Positions 59,907 through 64,000 of a stretch of 64,000 nucleotides of DNA are shown here, one piece after another. A program made the translations under genes and the position numbers. The notes under the pieces were generated by a model. The model did no database searches. It worked only from the letters and a program-made list of their open reading frames with translations, and was not told the origin of the DNA. Source of the DNA: Aulosira sp. FACHB-615 (GTDB taxonomy: Bacteria > Cyanobacteriota > Cyanobacteriia > Cyanobacteriales > Nostocaceae); NCBI RefSeq assembly GCF_014698045.1, contig NZ_JACJSE010000002.1, forward strand, positions 434,001 to 498,000, written 5' to 3'. The stretch's first letter is position 1, and every line of letters begins with the position of its first letter.

Positions 59907-60878
59907 ATGGTGGCTGATGTAATAACAGATACAGTTCCCGTAACTGTTTTGACTGGCTATTTGGGCGCAGGCAAAACAACTTTACTCAATCACATTCTCA
60001 CTTATGAACATGGTAAAAAAGTGGCTGTGATTGTGAATGAGTTTGGGGAAGTGGGCATTGATAATCAATTAGTTATTGATGCCGATGAAGAAATATTTGA
60101 GATGAATAATGGCTGTATTTGTTGTACAGTTCGTGGTGATTTAATTCGCATCATCGGTAATTTGATGAAGCGACGTGATAAGTTTGACCATTTAGTAATT
60201 GAAACTACTGGTTTGGCTGATCCGGCTCCAGTGATTCAGACATTCTTTGTTGATGAAGACATGCAGGCGAAACTGTCTCTAGATGCAGTGGTGACAGTGG
60301 TGGATGCCAAGCATATTTGGCAACATTGGGAAGCTGATGAAGCTCAAGAACAAATTGCGTTTGCGGATGTTATTTTACTTAATAAAACCGATTTAGTTGC
60401 AGCAGAAGAGTTAGAAGAATTAGAAAAGCGGATTCGGGGGATGAATGCGATCGCCAAAATCTATCGCACCCGCAACTCAGAATTAGCAATGGATTCCTTA
60501 TTGGGTGTGCAAGCGTTTGATTTGAATCGCGCCTTAGAAATTGACCCGAATTTTTTAGGCGAAGATGCCCACGAACATGATGAAAGCGTTTATTCTGTGG
60601 CGTTAGTAGCAGCAGGCGCACTCGACGGCGAGAAACTACACGCTTGGATGAGTAAATTATTACAAACTCAAGGTACTGATATTTTTCGGATGAAGGGGAT
60701 TTTAAATATTGCAGGGGAAGACAATCGCTTTGTATTTCAAGGCGTACACATGATATTTGATGGCAGACCCGATAGACCTTGGAAACCCACCGAAACCCGG
60801 AAAAACGAGTTGGTTTTCATCGGTCGTAATTTAGATGAAGCCAAACTCAAACAAGATTTTTTGGCTTGTCTAGTGTAG
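59907..60878 (+). CDS. CobW/COG0523 family GTP-binding metallochaperone
   Basis: A 323-residue GTPase. P-loop TGYLGAGKTTLLNHIL near residue 16, EFGEVGIDNQL, the metal-binding CICCTVRGDL near 70, ETTGLADPAPV (switch region), and NKTDLV (guanine base) near 158. The C-terminal CobW_C domain contains Asp/His/Glu-rich GEDAHEHDES near 215. COG0523 proteins deliver zinc or other metals to client enzymes. The start at 59907 is preceded by a weak GAGG. No cobalamin genes are nearby, so a role in zinc supply is as likely as in cobalt. Confidence 0.92.
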   Translation: MVADVITDTVPVTVLTGYLGAGKTTLLNHILTYEHGKKVAVIVNEFGEVGIDNQLVIDADEEIFEMNNGCICCTVRGDLIRIIGNLMKRRDKFDHLVIETTGLADPAPVIQTFFVDEDMQAKLSLDAVVTVVDAKHIWQHWEADEAQEQIAFADVILLNKTDLVAAEELEELEKRIRGMNAIAKIYRTRNSELAMDSLLGVQAFDLNRALEIDPNFLGEDAHEHDESVYSVALVAAGALDGEKLHAWMSKLLQTQGTDIFRMKGILNIAGEDNRFVFQGVHMIFDGRPDRPWKPTETRKNELVFIGRNLDEAKLKQDFLACLV

Positions 60879-60904
60879 AAAGTGCTGAATGCTGAGTCAT
60901 GTAC

Positions 60905-61030
60905 ACTTCGACTTCGCTCAGTGTACATGACTCAGAACCCTAAACCCTTACACCCCTAAACCCTAAGCCTTTACACCCTTATACCCTTACACCCCTAAAC
61001 CCTTACACCCCTAAACCCTTACACCCTTAT
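60905..61030. repeat. Degenerate tandem repeat of ACCCTTACACCCCTAAACCC
   Basis: About five degenerate copies of a 20-22 bp unit built of CCCTAAA and CCCTTACA heptamers (60936-61028), preceded by a GTACACTTCGACTTCGCTCA / GAGTCATGTACA repeat. It lies between the convergent stops of the CobW and DUF928 genes. Confidence 0.75.
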
Positions 61031-61831
61031 TTAATGCTTATCTGACAAAATTGGTTCTGTGGCGACATCGTTTAAACGGATGCTGGCTAACAAATCTTGC
61101 CATTGTGTGTTCAAGGCTGAATCTTGGGGATTTTCTTGTCTGAGGGTGGCTAGTATTGTGATGGCTTCATGCCAAATACCATTTTGAGCATAGATGGCAA
61201 ATTGTTCTAAAAGTGTGGCTGTTTGCAGTTCCTTGATAGTTGTTTGACTGAGGTTAACTCGTTTCACTACTCCTTCCACAAAAATAGGAGGTGATGGTTC
61301 TTTAGTCTCACAAGCAAAAGTCAAAAACCAACGGTATCGTTGATTGACAGCTAATTTGGGAGCATTAGCAGGTAAAGTCACACTAATGATTCCGGGATTT
61401 TTTGGCAGTGCTATTGGTTGGTTATACAATTCCTTTGATTGCGGCTGATCTTCTTGCAGGACAAACATAGAGGGAAGATTGTCTTTTTGGGAATACGGCA
61501 CATAAAACCAAAAGGTTGGGTGTGGTGATGTAGTTAATGACCAAACATTGGTAATTGAAGATGGTTCTTTTGTATACGGTACTAAAGCCGTCAAATCTTG
61601 TTTGACTTGGGGACAAGAACCGCGTTTTGCACCTCCTAATACCCGACCTCCTGGCGGTGGATCTGCTGGTGGTTTAGGTGGATTAAAATTTACTGTTTGG
61701 GATACAGTTTTCATGTTGTGACTAGCCATTGGTATTGGTGTTGCCATTGGCTTTGGTGTTGCTGCTAGTGCTAGGGTTTGGCTGGCTAAAACACCTACAT
61801 AGCCTAGAGTTAATCCGAGTGGTAGTTTCAT
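61031..61831 (-). CDS. DUF928 family exported protein
   Basis: A 266-residue protein with a signal peptide (about 1-23, GYVGVLASQTLALA). A Pro-rich FNPPKPPADPPPGGRVLGGAKRG segment introduces the DUF928 domain: SCPQVKQDLTALVPYTK, HPTFWFYVPYSQKDNLPSMF, GIISVTLPANAPKLAVNQRY, RWFLTFACETKEPS, and a C-terminal helical part with TPR-like IWHEAITILATLRQENP. DUF928 genes lie next to CHASE2/CHAT genes in cyanobacteria, as here (78 bp upstream). Role in envelope or signalling is unknown. Confidence 0.87.
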   Translation of the reverse strand: MKLPLGLTLGYVGVLASQTLALAATPKPMATPIPMASHNMKTVSQTVNFNPPKPPADPPPGGRVLGGAKRGSCPQVKQDLTALVPYTKEPSSITNVWSLTTSPHPTFWFYVPYSQKDNLPSMFVLQEDQPQSKELYNQPIALPKNPGIISVTLPANAPKLAVNQRYRWFLTFACETKEPSPPIFVEGVVKRVNLSQTTIKELQTATLLEQFAIYAQNGIWHEAITILATLRQENPQDSALNTQWQDLLASIRLNDVATEPILSDKH

Positions 61832-61909
61832 CAGTTGTAAACTCCAGTTGTGTGAGGCTGAGACAGTTGAGTATATCTCTGTAGACTACTGTTTCAAGCG
61901 GTTAATTGT

Positions 61910-64000
61910 TCATTTTTTAAATTTTTGCCAAAACTTTGACGGGCAATTTTGGATGGCAATAGTAGTTGTTGTTCCTACTAGCAACCAAGCTGAAGGCACA
62001 AACGGCACCCATACACCCCAGATTAATAAACCAAGACACAGTAAATAAAGTATGCCAGAGGTAAGACCCAAGGCTAATGCCAACAAGGGTAGCCGCCGCC
62101 ACCGCCAAACTAGCAAGCCACCAACCACAGACCAGCCCCAAATCCAAAGTATTTCCCATCCAAAAGGCCACACTGTCAGCAATGGTCGCTGATTTAAGAC
62201 GGCACTAATAATTTGGCTAATCATGTGTGCCTGAACAGTAACTCCGGGCATTTGTGCGTCTAATCTGCTGTTGAATGGTGTTGCCCAATAGTCAGGAAAA
62301 TCACCTTTAGCTGTCACCCCAATCAAAATAATTCGGTCTTTGATGGCGTTAGAGTTCATCGGACTCGATAAAATTTGGGTGAGTGTGACGGTTTCAGCAA
62401 TTTTCTTGGTAGCGCGATAGTTGAGTAAGGTTTGACCGCTATTGGCATCAATGCCTTGATAGCCGCTACTACGAGATGATAAACGGGGAAAAATGGTATT
62501 ACCTAACTGTAAATTTCCTTGGGGGGTAAATTTTGGTTGAATTCCCAAGGGTAAAAGATAACGAAATGCCAATTGTGTGCTGAACGCATAGTCAGCAGAA
62601 CACAGAGATGCTGTTTCTGGGGTAAAAAACATCAAATGGCGACGCACCACTCCATCAGGATCATGAAGAAAGTCGCTGAATCCTTGCCGATTTTTGGGAA
62701 TTTCTGGTGGTGGTTCAATGCCTTTGGTCATGACAGTTGAATCACTACCTTTACACACACCAATTAAATTATCAGTTTTTTGCAACCTTTGAGCTAGTTC
62801 TGGGAGTTCGGCGGGAAAATCACGATAAATATCTAAGCCGATCGCTCGCGGTTGGTATTCTTGTAATTTGATTAGTAAGGCATTAAGTGATTGATCAGAT
62901 AAAGAAGTTCCCTTCAAAACCTGACCGCTACGGCGTTGGTTGACTAAATCAGCATCGTCAATGGTCACTATTAATAGTCGCGGATCTGACCCTTCATCGG
63001 GGCGCGATCGCATCATTTGATCGTAAGCTTGGAGTTCTGCACTTTGGAAAACTCCGAAAAACCGCAGCCCCAAAATTGCTAATGTCATAATGACACTAGA
63101 GGCTATGCCTAATTTCCAGTAGAGTTTGGGGTATTGAGATTTACTTTTGATTGGGGGTGTGATTTGTCGCCAACTTAGGGGGATTTGGGCAGGATTTTGA
63201 CAAATTACTGGTAGCCATGTGGCACAGGGAAATCTATCTTCTAAGCCTTGCAAACGTTCCCTGGCTTGGCGGACTGCTTGATATAAAGATTCGCCCCCGG
63301 CAAAACTTGTTAAAAAATATTTCAAAAATTCTTGGGCTACTTGGTCGGGGACAGGTTCGCGCATAATCACCATTTGGGGAATATGCAGATCAGCTAATTC
63401 TCGCGCTAGTCCCAAACCATCACAGGAGTTAAAAATTGCTAAATGTAAGCCGCGTTCAATGGCTTGTTTGAGGGCGTATCTTAACTCGTGAATAGTCAAA
63501 CTATCGGTTTTGTTTAAATAAATTCGCCCGGTGACATCATCTCCCTGACTAGAAGTGTGTCCCGCAAAGAATAAAATATCCCAATTTTGCCGCCAGAGAA
63601 AATCGTTTAATTCTTGACGCTGTGGTTCTACTAAAAAGGTGATATCGGCATTTTGACATTGTTGTAAAATGGCTAAATCTGCTTGGGTGTCAATGCCTTG
63701 ACTGTTGCCAACGATCGCTAAAATTTTAACTTTGTGGTTTTGTGTGCGGAGTTGGGGGATGCTGTCGTAGGTTGGTGAGGCGATCGCTATTTCTGCTTTG
63801 GGATAACGTTCTAGTAATTCCCACAGATGCCAAGGTAATCTCTGCAATTGACTATTATCTGTTTGTAAAATTACCCGCACCTCATCCGTAGGCATGAGTT
63901 TTTCTAGCCATTTCTCCCGCAGTGGGCGAAATTCTTCGGAACGCAACCAAGTATTAAAACGCGCCTGTAAAACATGGGCTAAATCTTGACAACTTTGGGT
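61910..64000 (-). CDS. CHAT-CHASE2 protein (5' end beyond window)
   Basis: At least 690 residues; the frame stays open to 64000 (the codons before the first internal ATG read FNTWLRSEEF, a typical lead-in), so the true start is outside. The CHAT caspase-like domain (within the first 260 visible residues) has LFFAGHTSSQ (catalytic His) and AIFNSCDGLGLA (catalytic Cys). A transmembrane segment (about SSVIMTLAILGLRFFGVF) precedes a CHASE2 domain (AYDQMMRSRPDEGSDPRLLI to DRIILIGVTAKGD). Two or three transmembrane segments follow. Likely a membrane sensor coupled to a protease-like output. It is followed by the DUF928 gene. Confidence 0.9.
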   Translation of the reverse strand, partial: TQSCQDLAHVLQARFNTWLRSEEFRPLREKWLEKLMPTDEVRVILQTDNSQLQRLPWHLWELLERYPKAEIAIASPTYDSIPQLRTQNHKVKILAIVGNSQGIDTQADLAILQQCQNADITFLVEPQRQELNDFLWRQNWDILFFAGHTSSQGDDVTGRIYLNKTDSLTIHELRYALKQAIERGLHLAIFNSCDGLGLARELADLHIPQMVIMREPVPDQVAQEFLKYFLTSFAGGESLYQAVRQARERLQGLEDRFPCATWLPVICQNPAQIPLSWRQITPPIKSKSQYPKLYWKLGIASSVIMTLAILGLRFFGVFQSAELQAYDQMMRSRPDEGSDPRLLIVTIDDADLVNQRRSGQVLKGTSLSDQSLNALLIKLQEYQPRAIGLDIYRDFPAELPELAQRLQKTDNLIGVCKGSDSTVMTKGIEPPPEIPKNRQGFSDFLHDPDGVVRRHLMFFTPETASLCSADYAFSTQLAFRYLLPLGIQPKFTPQGNLQLGNTIFPRLSSRSSGYQGIDANSGQTLLNYRATKKIAETVTLTQILSSPMNSNAIKDRIILIGVTAKGDFPDYWATPFNSRLDAQMPGVTVQAHMISQIISAVLNQRPLLTVWPFGWEILWIWGWSVVGGLLVWRWRRLPLLALALGLTSGILYLLCLGLLIWGVWVPFVPSAWLLVGTTTTIAIQNCPSKFWQKFKK

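Noticed and set aside
1..64000. tRNA, rRNA, riboswitch or tmRNA genes
   Set aside because: I looked through the intergenic regions by eye for T-loop and conserved-core signatures and found none; a covariance-model search would be needed to exclude small RNAs.

Overview
The window is chromosomal DNA of a cyanobacterium, most likely a filamentous heterocystous one (Nostoc/Anabaena/Calothrix type). Evidence: abundant HIP1 octamers (GCGATCGC), a stand-alone atpD-atpC operon, cyanobacterial families (DUF3155, DUF3611, DUF928, CHASE2-CHAT, SLH porin, a Hik2-like kinase, a CCB1-like protein), many Uma2 genes, PEP-CTERM proteins, and dense short repeats between genes. No rRNA, tRNA, CRISPR array or integrated prophage was recognised.

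Layout. 0-4.2 kb: two PEP-CTERM exported proteins and atpD-atpC. 4.4-8.3 kb: an island of toxin-antitoxin genes (two vapBC-type pairs, brnTA, a HicA-like/DUF4365 pair) with broken copies and HIP1-rich repeats. 8.3-19.9 kb: two divergent AAA-like (STAND-type) ATPases, one with 14 WD40 blades and one with an N-terminal HTH, then a small exported protein, an SPFH protein, an ankyrin protein and a Uma2 nuclease-like protein. 19.9-25.2 kb: acetate kinase, an exported adenosine deaminase-like protein and an overlapping AAA ATPase/DUF4276 pair that looks like a split OLD-type nuclease. 25.6-28.9 kb: an nSTAND1-like NTPase with a near-perfect 120-bp internal tandem repeat. 30-36.5 kb: tal, pyk, gap and xfp, all on the minus strand. 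With ackA they form a sugar-phosphate/phosphoketolase/acetate module. 37-40 kb: sbcC between inverted copies of a MITE-like repeat. 40.7-52.1 kb: mostly core or cyanobacterial conserved genes (methyltransferase, two related envelope proteins, Hik2-like kinase, DUF3155, CCB1-like, PadR, DUF3611, a three-gene membrane cluster, twin Uma2 genes). 52.2-64 kb: SLH porin, APC permease (also between inverted MITE copies), Uma2, N-acetylmuramidase, SDR, a solitary TnpB, a CobW-type GTPase, DUF928, and a CHAT-CHASE2 gene that runs off the right end.

The most unusual content is (i) the STAND/AAA, DUF4276 and toxin-antitoxin genes between 4 and 29 kb, which look like defence or signalling systems, and (ii) several families of short palindromic or terminal-inverted-repeat elements. 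In two palindrome families the copies differ by paired changes that preserve the palindrome. Functions are inferred from residues and context visible here; no database search was run.
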